A DNA stretch of 64,000 nt, taken from the NCBI RefSeq assembly GCF_013408985.1, contig NZ_JACBZT010000001.1, positions 620,001-684,000 of the forward strand, given 5' to 3'. The notes under the pieces are model-generated. The model was not told the origin of the DNA. It saw only the letters and a list, made by a program, of their open reading frames with translations, and ran no database searches. A program made the translations under genes and the position numbers. Within the stretch, counting starts at the first letter, position 1. Each line of letters starts with the position of its first letter. The stretch comes from Petropleomorpha daqingensis (GTDB taxonomy: Bacteria > Actinomycetota > Actinomycetes > Mycobacteriales > Geodermatophilaceae). Of the stretch, positions 18,888 through 28,493 are shown in pieces.

Positions 18888-20489
18888 TCAGGCGCCGTTG
18901 AGGTCGGCGGCACGGGCCTCCCGCGCACCGATCCGCCCGGCGATCTCCTCGAGCAACTCGCTGCTCACCGGGCTGTCGACGGTGACCGCCATCAGCGCCT
19001 CTCCCCCGCGTGTCGTCCGGCTGACCTGCGCGCCGGCGATGTTCACCGCCGCCTCGCCCAACGCCGCCCCCACCGTGCCGACCACGCCGGGCCGGTCGAT
19101 GTAGGTGAAGAACAGGAGGTGGCCCTCGGCCTGCAGGTCGAGCTCGAAGCCGTTCACCTCGGTCAGCCGCGGCACCTGGCTCTTGCCGTAGAGCGTGCCC
19201 GAGACCGTCATCTGGGCGCCGTCGGTCATGGCCCCGCGGACGGTGACCAGGTTGCGGAAGGTCGGGCTGTCCAGGTCGGTGGTCAGCGCCACCTCCAGGC
19301 CGCGCTGCTCGGCCAGCAGCGGCGCGTTGACGTAGGTCACCTGCTCCTCGACGACGTCGGAGAACATCCCCTTGAGGACGGCGAGCTGCATCACCGACGC
19401 GTCGAACTCGGCCACCTCGCCGCGCACCTCGACGTTGACCGACTGGGCGAGACCGCCGGCCAGCGCGGTGAACAGCCGGCCCAGCTTCTCGGCCAGCGGC
19501 AGCCCGGGCCGCAGGTCCTCCGCGACGACGCCGCCGGCCTGCACGTTGACCGCGTCGGGCACGAACTCGCCCTGCAGCGCCAGCCGGACCGACCGGGCCA
19601 CCGCGGCACCGGCCTTGTCCTGGGCCTCGGTCGTCGAGGCGCCCAGGTGCGGCGTGACGACGGTGTTCGGCAGCTCGAACAGCGGGCTGTCGGTGCAGGG
19701 CTCGCTGGCGTAGACGTCGATCCCCGCCGCGCCGACCTGACCGGTCTTGAGCGCGTCGACCAGGGCGGCCTCCTCGACCAGCCCGCCCCGGGCGGCGTTG
19801 ACCAGGATCACGCCGCGCTTGGTCAGCGCCAGCTCGTCGGCCCCGATGAGGGCCGCCGTCTCCGGCGTCTTCGGCAGGTGGATGGTGATGAAGTCGGACT
19901 CGCGGAGCAGCTCCTCCAGCGAGACGAGGCGGACGCCGAACTGCGCGGCGCGACCGGGCTGGATGTAGGGGTCGAAGGCGATCAGCTCGACGTCGAAGGC
20001 GGCCAGCCGCTGCGCCACCAGGACGCCGATGCGGCCCAGACCGACCACGCCGACGGTCTTGCCCGCGATCTCGACGCCGGTGAACCGCGACCGCTTCCAC
20101 TGCCCCTCGCGCAGCGACGCGTCCGCGGCGGGGATGCGCCGGGCGGCGGCCAGCAGCAGCGCGACCGCGTGCTCGGCGGCGCTGACGATGTTCGAGATCG
20201 GCGCGTTGACGACCATGACGCCGCGCTCGGTCGCCGTCGCCACGTCGACGTTGTCCAGGCCGATCCCCGCACGGGCGACCACCTTGAGGTTCGGGGCGGC
20301 GGCGAGCGCCTCGGCGTCGATCTGCGTCTCGCTGCGGATCATCACCGCCGCGGCCTCGGCCAGGGCCGGGAGCAGGGCGGCGCGGTCGGCACCGTCGACG
20401 TGCCGGATCTCGACGTCGGCGCCGAGCACCTCCAGAACGCTCGGGGCGAGTTCCTCCGCGATGAGGACGACGGGCGCGCTCGTGGTCAC
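18888..20489 (-). CDS. serA: D-3-phosphoglycerate dehydrogenase
   Basis: 533 residues, the long SerA form: an NAD-binding D-2-hydroxyacid dehydrogenase core ([17 protein letters not shown], Arg and Glu catalytic region, PHLGAST with catalytic His), then an allosteric substrate-binding domain and a C-terminal ACT domain ([17 protein letters not shown]). It commits 3-phosphoglycerate to serine synthesis and is normally feedback-inhibited by serine through the ACT domain. GTG start at 20489. The order serA-leuB is conserved in mycobacteria. Confidence 0.96.
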   Translation of the reverse strand: MTTSAPVVLIAEELAPSVLEVLGADVEIRHVDGADRAALLPALAEAAAVMIRSETQIDAEALAAAPNLKVVARAGIGLDNVDVATATERGVMVVNAPISNIVSAAEHAVALLLAAARRIPAADASLREGQWKRSRFTGVEIAGKTVGVVGLGRIGVLVAQRLAAFDVELIAFDPYIQPGRAAQFGVRLVSLEELLRESDFITIHLPKTPETAALIGADELALTKRGVILVNAARGGLVEEAALVDALKTGQVGAAGIDVYASEPCTDSPLFELPNTVVTPHLGASTTEAQDKAGAAVARSVRLALQGEFVPDAVNVQAGGVVAEDLRPGLPLAEKLGRLFTALAGGLAQSVNVEVRGEVAEFDASVMQLAVLKGMFSDVVEEQVTYVNAPLLAEQRGLEVALTTDLDSPTFRNLVTVRGAMTDGAQMTVSGTLYGKSQVPRLTEVNGFELDLQAEGHLLFFTYIDRPGVVGTVGAALGEAAVNIAGAQVSRTTRGGEALMAVTVDSPVSSELLEEIAGRIGAREARAADLNGA

Positions 20490-20644
20490 GGCCGAAGCCT
20501 AAGGAGACGCGTGCGGCGTGCGGGGACTGCCGTTCCTGGAACGTCACCACTCTTCCCGGCGAAGGCTCCTTGCCCTGGACGGACCCGGCGGACATCCTGA
20601 CCGCCTACGGGAGTCGGCACCGCCGGCGCTGACGGAGGAGATCC

Positions 20645-21364
20645 ATGACCGAGCAGAACAACCCCTACGGGCAGCCGCAGCCCTCCGGCCAGCAGCCCTC
20701 GTACGGCCAGCAGCCGTACGCACAGCCCCCGTCGTACGGCCAGCAGCCGTCGTACGACCAGCCCCAGCAGTACGGCCAGCAGCCGTCGTACTCCCCCGCC
20801 CCCTACGGTTCCCAGCAGCCTGCCCCGTACGGCCAGCAGCCCCAGCAGTACGGCCAGCAGCCCGGCGGCTACGGCCAGCCGATGCCCGGGAGCCGGCCGG
20901 CCCGTCCCGGTGGCGTGGTGACCGCCGCCGTCTTCGGTTTCATCTGGGGTGCCCTCGGCGCGCTGGTGACGATCCTGCTGATCTTCGCCGGCGCGGTCGC
21001 GGGCGGCGCCGCCGGGAACGCGGAGGACTCGATCCCGGGCCTGGGCTCGGTCTTCGGTGCCTTCGCGGGGATCGCCATCGTCATCGGGATCCTGGCGCTC
21101 GTCTGGACCGTCCTCATGATCTGGGGCTCGGTCTGGGCGCTCACCGGTCGCAGCCGGGTGCTGCTCATCGTGGGTGGGTCCATCGCCATCGCATCGACGG
21201 GCTTCAGCTTCTTCGGCAGCCTGGGCAACACGGATCAGAACGGCGCCGGCAGCGTCGTCCTGTCCCTGCTGTTCTTCATCATCTCGATCCTGATCGTCGT
21301 CCTGCTCTCCAACAAGGCAGCCGCGGCGTTCTTCGCCGCCAACCGTGCGCTCCGCGGTCGCTGA
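20645..21364 (+). CDS. Membrane protein with Gln/Pro/Tyr-rich repeat tail
   Basis: 239 residues. About the first 85 are low-complexity, built from imperfect YGQQP(S) repeats with hardly any charged residues. The rest holds about four membrane segments in a DUF4064-like four-helix arrangement. A GGAGGAG Shine-Dalgarno precedes the ATG. The tail should face the cytoplasm and could drive clustering or bind SH3- or WW-like partners; no function is known to me. A shorter paralogue follows on the same strand. Confidence 0.82.
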   Translation: MTEQNNPYGQPQPSGQQPSYGQQPYAQPPSYGQQPSYDQPQQYGQQPSYSPAPYGSQQPAPYGQQPQQYGQQPGGYGQPMPGSRPARPGGVVTAAVFGFIWGALGALVTILLIFAGAVAGGAAGNAEDSIPGLGSVFGAFAGIAIVIGILALVWTVLMIWGSVWALTGRSRVLLIVGGSIAIASTGFSFFGSLGNTDQNGAGSVVLSLLFFIISILIVVLLSNKAAAAFFAANRALRGR

Positions 21365-21503
21365 GTCGCAGTTACTGGCTGTCACCCCCACAGGTCACAG
21401 CGCCGTCACGAGCGCGCGCAGGAATCCCCCACGCGCGTATCCGAACCCCTACACTCCGCCGCCGACCGCCACGTCGGCGGCCGTCCGCACCAGGAGGAAC
21501 CGC

Positions 21504-22031
21504 ATGACCACCCCCACCCCCGGCTCCGACCCGAATTACCCGCAGGGGGGTGCTCCCCAGGGTCAGCCCGGCTGGGGCGCTCCGCAGCAGCCGCAGGGCT
21601 ACCAGCCCGCGCCGTCGTACAGCGGCGGCCCCGCCGGCTACGGCGCGCCGGCCTCCGCCCGGCCCCCGCAGGTGCTCGTCGCCGCGATCCTGGGCTTCGT
21701 CGTCGCGCTCTTCGCCCTGCTGGCGGCGCTGGGCCTGTTCGCCCTGTCGACGCTGCTCGGGATCCTGGCCCTGTTCGGGGTCCTGTACCTCGCGCTGGCC
21801 GCCGTCAACATCTGGGGCGGCGTCGTGGCGATCATGGGCAACGGGAGCTCGGTGCTGAAGGGAGCCGGGATCGCCACCGCGGTCCTCGCGCTCATCGGTC
21901 TGATCCTCGCGCTGACCCAGGGCAGCTTCTCGTTCCTGTCGCTGCTCCTGGTCGCGGCCGGCGTCGCGATCTTCTTCCTGCTCAACCAGCCGGCCTCGCA
22001 GCAGTTCTTCGCCTCCCGCGGCAAGAAGTAG
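21504..22031 (+). CDS. Second Pro/Gln/Tyr-rich membrane protein
   Basis: 175 residues with the same plan as the preceding gene: a disordered Pro/Gln/Gly/Tyr tail of about 55 residues followed by three to four membrane segments and a short basic end (SRGKK). AGGAGGA stands 6 bases upstream of the ATG at 21504. TACACT at 21450-21455 could be a -10 element of its own promoter. Function unknown; the pair probably arose by duplication. Confidence 0.82.
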   Translation: MTTPTPGSDPNYPQGGAPQGQPGWGAPQQPQGYQPAPSYSGGPAGYGAPASARPPQVLVAAILGFVVALFALLAALGLFALSTLLGILALFGVLYLALAAVNIWGGVVAIMGNGSSVLKGAGIATAVLALIGLILALTQGSFSFLSLLLVAAGVAIFFLLNQPASQQFFASRGKK

Positions 22032-22049
22032 ACGCGGGCTGAACGAGAA

Positions 22050-22080
22050 GGGCCCCGCTGCCGAGTCGGCAGCGGGGCCC
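22050..22080. terminator. Strong bidirectional hairpin
   Basis: GGGCCCCGCTGCC and GGCAGCGGGGCCC form a perfect 13-bp stem with a 5-base loop between the stop of the membrane gene and the converging ilvC stop. It is a good candidate for terminating both operons. Confidence 0.75.
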
Positions 22081-22114
22081 TGTCACGTTCTGGAACGGGA
22101 AGGGTGGTCCTTCT

Positions 22115-23714
<1,600 letters not shown>

Positions 23715-23728
23715 GCTGAGCGGCCCCT

Positions 23729-25591
23729 TCAGACTTGGTCTTCGCCGAAGACCGGGCGCACGTCGCGCGCGGCCATGATGTCGTCGTTGCTCGCCCCGGC
23801 CGCGACCATCGGCCAGACCTGGGCGTCGTGGCCGACGACGAAGTCGATGACCACGGGGGCGTCGTCGATCGCCATCGCCTTCTCGAGCACCGCGTCGACG
23901 TCGTCCTTGGTCTCGCAGCGCAGGCCGACGCAGCCCATCGCCTCGGCCAGCAGCGCGAAGTCGGGGATGCGCACCGGCTTGGGCGTGCCGTCCTCGTTGC
24001 GGGCGTGCAGCCGGGTGTTGGAGTAACGGCCCTCGTAGAACAGGGTCTGCCACTGCCGGACCATGCCCAGGTTGCCGTTGTTGATGATGGCGACCTTGAT
24101 CGGGATGCCCTCCATCGCGCAGGTGGCCAGCTCCTGGTTGGTCATCTGGAAGCAGCCGTCGCCGTCGATGGCCCAGACCGTGGTCTCCGGCCGGCCCTGC
24201 TTGGCGCCCATGGCGGCGGGGACGGCGTAGCCCATCGTCCCGAGGCCGCCGCTGTTGAGCCACGTGCCGGGCTTCTCGTAGGAGATGAACTGGGCGGCCC
24301 ACATCTGGTGCTGCCCGACGCCGGCGACGTAGATGGCGTCCGGTCCGGCGATCGCGCCCAGCCGCTCGATGACGTACTGCGGCGAGAGCGAGCCGTCCTC
24401 GGGCCAGTCGTAGCCGAGCGGGTACTTCTGCCGCCAGTCGTCCAGCTGCGCCCACCACGGCGCCAGGTCGGCGGTGCGCCCGGCCTCGCGCTCGTGCCGC
24501 AGGGCGTCGACCAGCTGGGCGATGGTCTCCTTGGCGTCACCGACGATCGGGACGTCGGCCTTGCGGTTCTTGCCGATCTCGGCGGGGTCGATGTCGGCGT
24601 GCACGACCAGCGCACCGGGGGCGAAGGAGCCCAGGTGGCCGGTGACCCGGTCGTCGAAGCGGGCACCGAGGGCGACGATCACGTCGGCCTTCTGCAGCGC
24701 GGTCACCGCCGCGACCGTGCCGTGCATGCCGGGCATGCCCAGGTGCTGGGCGTTGCTGTCGGGGAACGCGCCCCGGGCCATCAGGGTGGTGACGACGGGC
24801 GCGCCGGTCAGCTCGGCGAGCGCGGCCAGCTCCTCGGTGGCCTGGGCCTTGAGCACGCCACCGCCGACGTAGAGCACCGGACGGCGGGCGCCGGCGATCA
24901 GCTGCGCGGCCTCGCGGACCTGTTTGCCGTGCGGGCGGGTCGTCGGCTTGTAGCCGGGCAGGTCCAGCCGCGGCGGCCAGGAGAAGTTCGTCGTCCGCTG
25001 GAGGGCGTCCTTGGAGATGTCGACCAGCACCGGGCCGGGCCGCCCGGTGGCCGCCAGGTGGAAGGCCTCCGCGATCGCCTGCGGGATCTCGTCGGGGTCG
25101 GTGATCAGGAAGTTGTGCTTCGTGACCGGCATCGTGATGCCGCGGATGTCGGCTTCCTGGAAGGCGTCGGTGCCGATGGCGCCGCTGGGCACCTGGCCGG
25201 TGATCGCCACGATCGGCACCGAGTCCATGTGCGCGTCGGCCAGCGGGGTGACCAGGTTGGTCGCGCCCGGGCCGGAGGTCGCCATGCAGACGCCGACCTT
25301 GCCGGTGGCCTGCGCGTACCCGGTGGCGGCGTGGCCGGCTCCCTGCTCGTGCCGCACCAGGACGTGCCGCACCGAGGAGTCGAAGAGCGGGTCGTAGGCG
25401 GGCAGGATCGCCCCGCCGGGGATGCCGAAGATCACCTCGACGCCGACGGCCTCGAGGGAGCGGACGAGGCTCTGCGCGCCGGTGATGCCGGTGGCCGGCT
25501 CGGGGATGCGGGCGGCCGGCCGGGTGGCCGTCTCGACGCCGGCCAGCGAGGCGGCTGCCTCCTGGGTGGCGGACTCGCTAGGGGTGCTCAT
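23729..25591 (-). CDS. ilvB: Acetolactate synthase, catalytic subunit
   Basis: 620 residues, a ThDP-dependent enzyme with three domains: N-terminal [13 protein letters not shown] with [13 protein letters not shown] (ThDP-activating Glu in the second), central FAD-binding domain, and C-terminal ThDP/Mg motif beginning [12 protein letters not shown] and ending [12 protein letters not shown]. It joins two pyruvates, or pyruvate with 2-oxobutyrate, at the entry to branched-chain synthesis. The ATG at 25591 has GGAG 9 bases before it. A leader peptide with Leu and Val codons and a terminator precede the gene, so it is attenuated. Confidence 0.98.
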   Translation of the reverse strand: MSTPSESATQEAAASLAGVETATRPAARIPEPATGITGAQSLVRSLEAVGVEVIFGIPGGAILPAYDPLFDSSVRHVLVRHEQGAGHAATGYAQATGKVGVCMATSGPGATNLVTPLADAHMDSVPIVAITGQVPSGAIGTDAFQEADIRGITMPVTKHNFLITDPDEIPQAIAEAFHLAATGRPGPVLVDISKDALQRTTNFSWPPRLDLPGYKPTTRPHGKQVREAAQLIAGARRPVLYVGGGVLKAQATEELAALAELTGAPVVTTLMARGAFPDSNAQHLGMPGMHGTVAAVTALQKADVIVALGARFDDRVTGHLGSFAPGALVVHADIDPAEIGKNRKADVPIVGDAKETIAQLVDALRHEREAGRTADLAPWWAQLDDWRQKYPLGYDWPEDGSLSPQYVIERLGAIAGPDAIYVAGVGQHQMWAAQFISYEKPGTWLNSGGLGTMGYAVPAAMGAKQGRPETTVWAIDGDGCFQMTNQELATCAMEGIPIKVAIINNGNLGMVRQWQTLFYEGRYSNTRLHARNEDGTPKPVRIPDFALLAEAMGCVGLRCETKDDVDAVLEKAMAIDDAPVVIDFVVGHDAQVWPMVAAGASNDDIMAARDVRPVFGEDQV

Positions 25592-25659
25592 CGCGGCGTT
25601 CTCCTGGGCCGTGCGGGGGCGGGCTGGTGTGTGGCGGCCGGTCGGCGTCCCCGGCCAAC

Positions 25660-25691
25660 AAAAAACCCCTCGTGCCGCAGGCACGGAGGGG
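25660..25691 (-). terminator. Attenuator terminator in the ilvB leader
   Basis: CCCCTCCGTGCC and GGCACGAGGGG form a stem of 11-12 bp with a 3-base loop, followed by six T residues on the minus strand. It lies between the leader peptide and ilvB and is a textbook intrinsic terminator used for attenuation. Confidence 0.88.
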
Positions 25692-25694
25692 TCA

Positions 25695-25720
25695 GCGCGT
25701 CGGTCAGGGAACCGACGCGC
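25695..25720 (-). promoter_or_regulatory. Leader hairpin fused to the leader-peptide stop codon
   Basis: A perfect 10-bp stem (GCGCGTCGGT with ACCGACGCGC, 6-base loop) beginning at the last base of the leader peptide stop codon, the same placement as in the cimA leader. A ribosome stalled on the Leu/Val codons would block its 5' arm. Confidence 0.72.
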
Positions 25721-25761
25721 TAGGCGACTACGAGGAGGCTGCGGGCAGGACGCACCCGCAC
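25720..25761 (-). CDS. ilvB leader peptide with Leu-Leu-Val-Val
   Basis: A 14-codon frame from GTG (25759-25761) to TAG encodes [17 protein letters not shown] stands 8 bases before the GTG. The run CTC CTC GTA GTC immediately precedes the final Ala codon and stop, so the ribosome would stall there when leucyl- or valyl-tRNA is scarce. Leader peptides upstream of actinobacterial ilvB are known; this one fits that group. Confidence 0.85.
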   Translation of the reverse strand: MRVRPARSLLVVA

Positions 25762-25805
25762 ACTGTGCGCTCCGCCGGGCGCTGCCGTCAACTGTGCTGT
25801 CTCAC

Positions 25806-28493
25806 TCAGTGGACAGCGACGCGCGATTCCGTGAGATCCGGGGAGGCGTCGAGCAGGCCCGTGTCGAAGCCGTCGAGGACGGCCCGCAGCTGCTCCGGCG
25901 GCACCGGCCGGCCGAGCAGGTAACCCTGCAGGAACCGGCAGCCCAGGTCGCGCAGGAGGGCGAGCTGCCCCGGCGTCTCCACGCCCTCGGCCACGACGTC
26001 GATGCCGAGCGTGCGGCCGAGCTCCACGACGCTGCGCACGATCGCCTCGGTGCGCGGGTCGCCGTCGATGTGGCCGATGAAGTCGCGGTCCATCTTGAGG
26101 ACGTCGACCGGCAGCCGGGCCAGCCGCGCCAGCGAGGAGTGGCCCTTGCCGAAGTCGTCGAGGGAGATGACGCAGCCGAGCGTGCGCAGCGTCGAGAGGT
26201 CGCCCTCGAACCCGTCCTCGGCGCCCATCAGCACCGACTCGGTGATCTCCAGCATGAGCCGCTGCGGCGGGACGCCGGAGGCGGCCAGCGCACGGGCGAT
26301 GTCGGGCGCGAGGCACCCGGCCTGCAGGTGCCGCACCGACACGTTCACGCCCAGCTTGAGGTCGAAGCCCTCGGCCAGCAGGGGCGCCACGGTCGCGGTC
26401 GCCTCGCCGAACACCCAGCGCTCCAGCGGCACGATGAGCCCGTCGGCCTCGGCGAGGGCGATGAACTCGTCCGGCGGCACGAGGCCCAGCTGCGGGTGCT
26501 GCCAGCGCACCAGCGCCTCCAGCCCGAGCACGGTGCGCTCGGCGACGCCGATCACCGGCTGGAAGAGCAGCCGCAGCTGCCCCTCCTCGATCGCCGTCGG
26601 CAGGTCGCGGGCCAGCCGGGCGCGCCGGCCGGCCGCCTCGTCCGGGGTGTCGGCGTGCAGCCGGACCCGGCTCTTGCCGGCCGCCTTGGCCGCCCGCAGC
26701 GCGAGGTCGGCCTGCCGCAGCGTCGTCGTCACCTCGTCGGCCGGGTCGATCTGGGCGACGCCGATGCTGGCCGAGACGTCGAAGACCAGCTCGTCGGCGT
26801 GGCCACCGGCGGCCGCGGTCGGGCGCATCTCGCGCAGGTCGGCGACGATCCGCTCACCGAGCGCGGCGGCCTCCTCGATCCCGGCGCGCACCAGGACGGC
26901 GAACTCGTCGCCACCGAGCCGGCTGATCAGGTCGCGGTCGCGGACGGTGGCCCGCAGCCGGCCGGCCACCTGCACGAGCAGGTCGTCACCGGCGTCGTGG
27001 CCGGCGATGTCGTTGACCGGCTTGAACCCGTCGAGGTCGAGCATGAGGAGGCAGAACTCCTCGCGCGCGGCACGCGCGCGGGCGGCCTCCAGCGCGGCCA
27101 TGAGGCGGGCGCGGTTGGGCAGGCCGGTCAGGTAGTCGGTGTAGGCCATCCGCTCGAGCTCGAGCTCGGTGCTGCGCCGGTCGGCCACGTCGCGCAGGTG
27201 CAGCACGAAGCCGTCGCGGTCGCTGTCCCTGCCGGGCAGCCCGGTGGCGGCCGTCGTCCGGACGGTCTCGAGGCGCCGCCAGCCGCCGTCCTTGGTGCGC
27301 AGCCGGAACACCGCCGCAGGGCCGTCGTCGAGGTCCGCGGTGCGGCCGAGGGCGCGCGCCAGCTCGTGGCGGTCCTCTCCGTGCACGAACTCCGCGAACG
27401 GCCGGCCCTCCAGGTCGCGCGCCGCCCAGGACGACGACGTCTGCCCGGCGCTGGACACCCAGGTGATGGCGCCGTGGGCGTCGAGCACGATCGTGATGTC
27501 GGCAGCGCGGTGCACGAGGGTGCGGAAGAACGCCTCGGTGCGCAGCACGCGGCGGGTGAGCCGGGCCCCGTCGGCGGCCCAGGCGAGGGTGCGCGCGAAG
27601 GTCAGCGACAGGAGCACCGCGACCGTGAGCACCTCCGCGGTGGACGGCCGGCGCCCCAGCGCCCACGCGAAGAGCAGCAGGAGCAGGACGGCGAAGCTGA
27701 GGCAGTAGCTGACGACGACGCCGGTCAGCGGCACGGTGGCCGCCGGCGCCTCGGAGCGGGCCTGCGGACCGGGGTCGGCGGCCAACGCCAGCGTGGCGGT
27801 GGCCAGCACGGCGAGGTAGGCGGTGCTCGTGGCGACGTCGAGCAGCGGCGAGGGGTGCGCCACGGCGACCGAACCGGCCACCATCGCCGTCGCGAGCGCG
27901 GCGAAGGTGACGAGAAGCCAGCCGGCCGCGGCCCGGCGGGGCGCGGAGACGCCGCCGAGGGTGACCAGCCCGACCGCGCAGAGGACGGCGCTCACCGTCG
28001 GGTAGCCCACGGTGAGCAGGACGTCGCCCGCACCGGCGACCGCCGGGACGAGCATCTGCAGCAGCACCGACAGCGCGGTGAGCGCCACGGCGGCGTCGAG
28101 CACGACCTGGACGCGGATCCGGCCACGGGTGGAGCGGACCAGCCGCACGCACAGGAGGACCGCGACCGGGCCGGTCGCGGCCAGGGCGAGGTCCGACGGC
28201 CCGGTGGTGTGAGGGTTCACGCCGACCTCGGTGACCGCGCGCACGAACTGCCCGAGCGCGAGCAGGCCGGCGATGCCGGCGAACCCCCGCCAGGTGGCGC
28301 CGGCGTCCACGTCCAAAGTGCGGCTGTGCCGGCGCACGAGCGCGCCGACGGCGAGGGTGGCCGCGGCCAGCACGGCCGGGCCCACCCGCGGCGTCCACTC
28401 CGGGCGCACCAGCTCCAGGACCGCCAGGACGGCGGCGCCGGCCGCGAGGCCAGAGACCACGCCGGCGCGCGGCCAGGTCGTCGGTCCGCTCAC
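25806..28493 (-). CDS. Membrane PAS-GGDEF-EAL protein, intact motifs
   Basis: 895 residues. About the first 305 form roughly ten membrane helices, probably a sensor. A PAS-like domain (about 315-430) follows, then a GGDEF domain with the intact motif SRLGGDEF (GGDEF at 527-531) and an EAL domain with EALVRW (EAL at 659-661), EITES, LDDFGKGHSS and VAEGVET. By family knowledge it could both make and break cyclic-di-GMP. A GTG at 28493 overlaps the stop of the upstream paralogue (GTGA), so this start is preferred over one 8 codons earlier. Co-transcribed with the degenerate partner. Confidence 0.92.
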   Translation of the reverse strand: MSGPTTWPRAGVVSGLAAGAAVLAVLELVRPEWTPRVGPAVLAAATLAVGALVRRHSRTLDVDAGATWRGFAGIAGLLALGQFVRAVTEVGVNPHTTGPSDLALAATGPVAVLLCVRLVRSTRGRIRVQVVLDAAVALTALSVLLQMLVPAVAGAGDVLLTVGYPTVSAVLCAVGLVTLGGVSAPRRAAAGWLLVTFAALATAMVAGSVAVAHPSPLLDVATSTAYLAVLATATLALAADPGPQARSEAPAATVPLTGVVVSYCLSFAVLLLLLFAWALGRRPSTAEVLTVAVLLSLTFARTLAWAADGARLTRRVLRTEAFFRTLVHRAADITIVLDAHGAITWVSSAGQTSSSWAARDLEGRPFAEFVHGEDRHELARALGRTADLDDGPAAVFRLRTKDGGWRRLETVRTTAATGLPGRDSDRDGFVLHLRDVADRRSTELELERMAYTDYLTGLPNRARLMAALEAARARAAREEFCLLMLDLDGFKPVNDIAGHDAGDDLLVQVAGRLRATVRDRDLISRLGGDEFAVLVRAGIEEAAALGERIVADLREMRPTAAAGGHADELVFDVSASIGVAQIDPADEVTTTLRQADLALRAAKAAGKSRVRLHADTPDEAAGRRARLARDLPTAIEEGQLRLLFQPVIGVAERTVLGLEALVRWQHPQLGLVPPDEFIALAEADGLIVPLERWVFGEATATVAPLLAEGFDLKLGVNVSVRHLQAGCLAPDIARALAASGVPPQRLMLEITESVLMGAEDGFEGDLSTLRTLGCVISLDDFGKGHSSLARLARLPVDVLKMDRDFIGHIDGDPRTEAIVRSVVELGRTLGIDVVAEGVETPGQLALLRDLGCRFLQGYLLGRPVPPEQLRAVLDGFDTGLLDASPDLTESRVAVH

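Noticed and set aside
20670-20880. Regular short DNA repeats resembling a CRISPR or minisatellite
   Set aside because: The repeats keep the reading frame and encode YGQQP units of a membrane protein; no spacer structure and no cas genes in the window.
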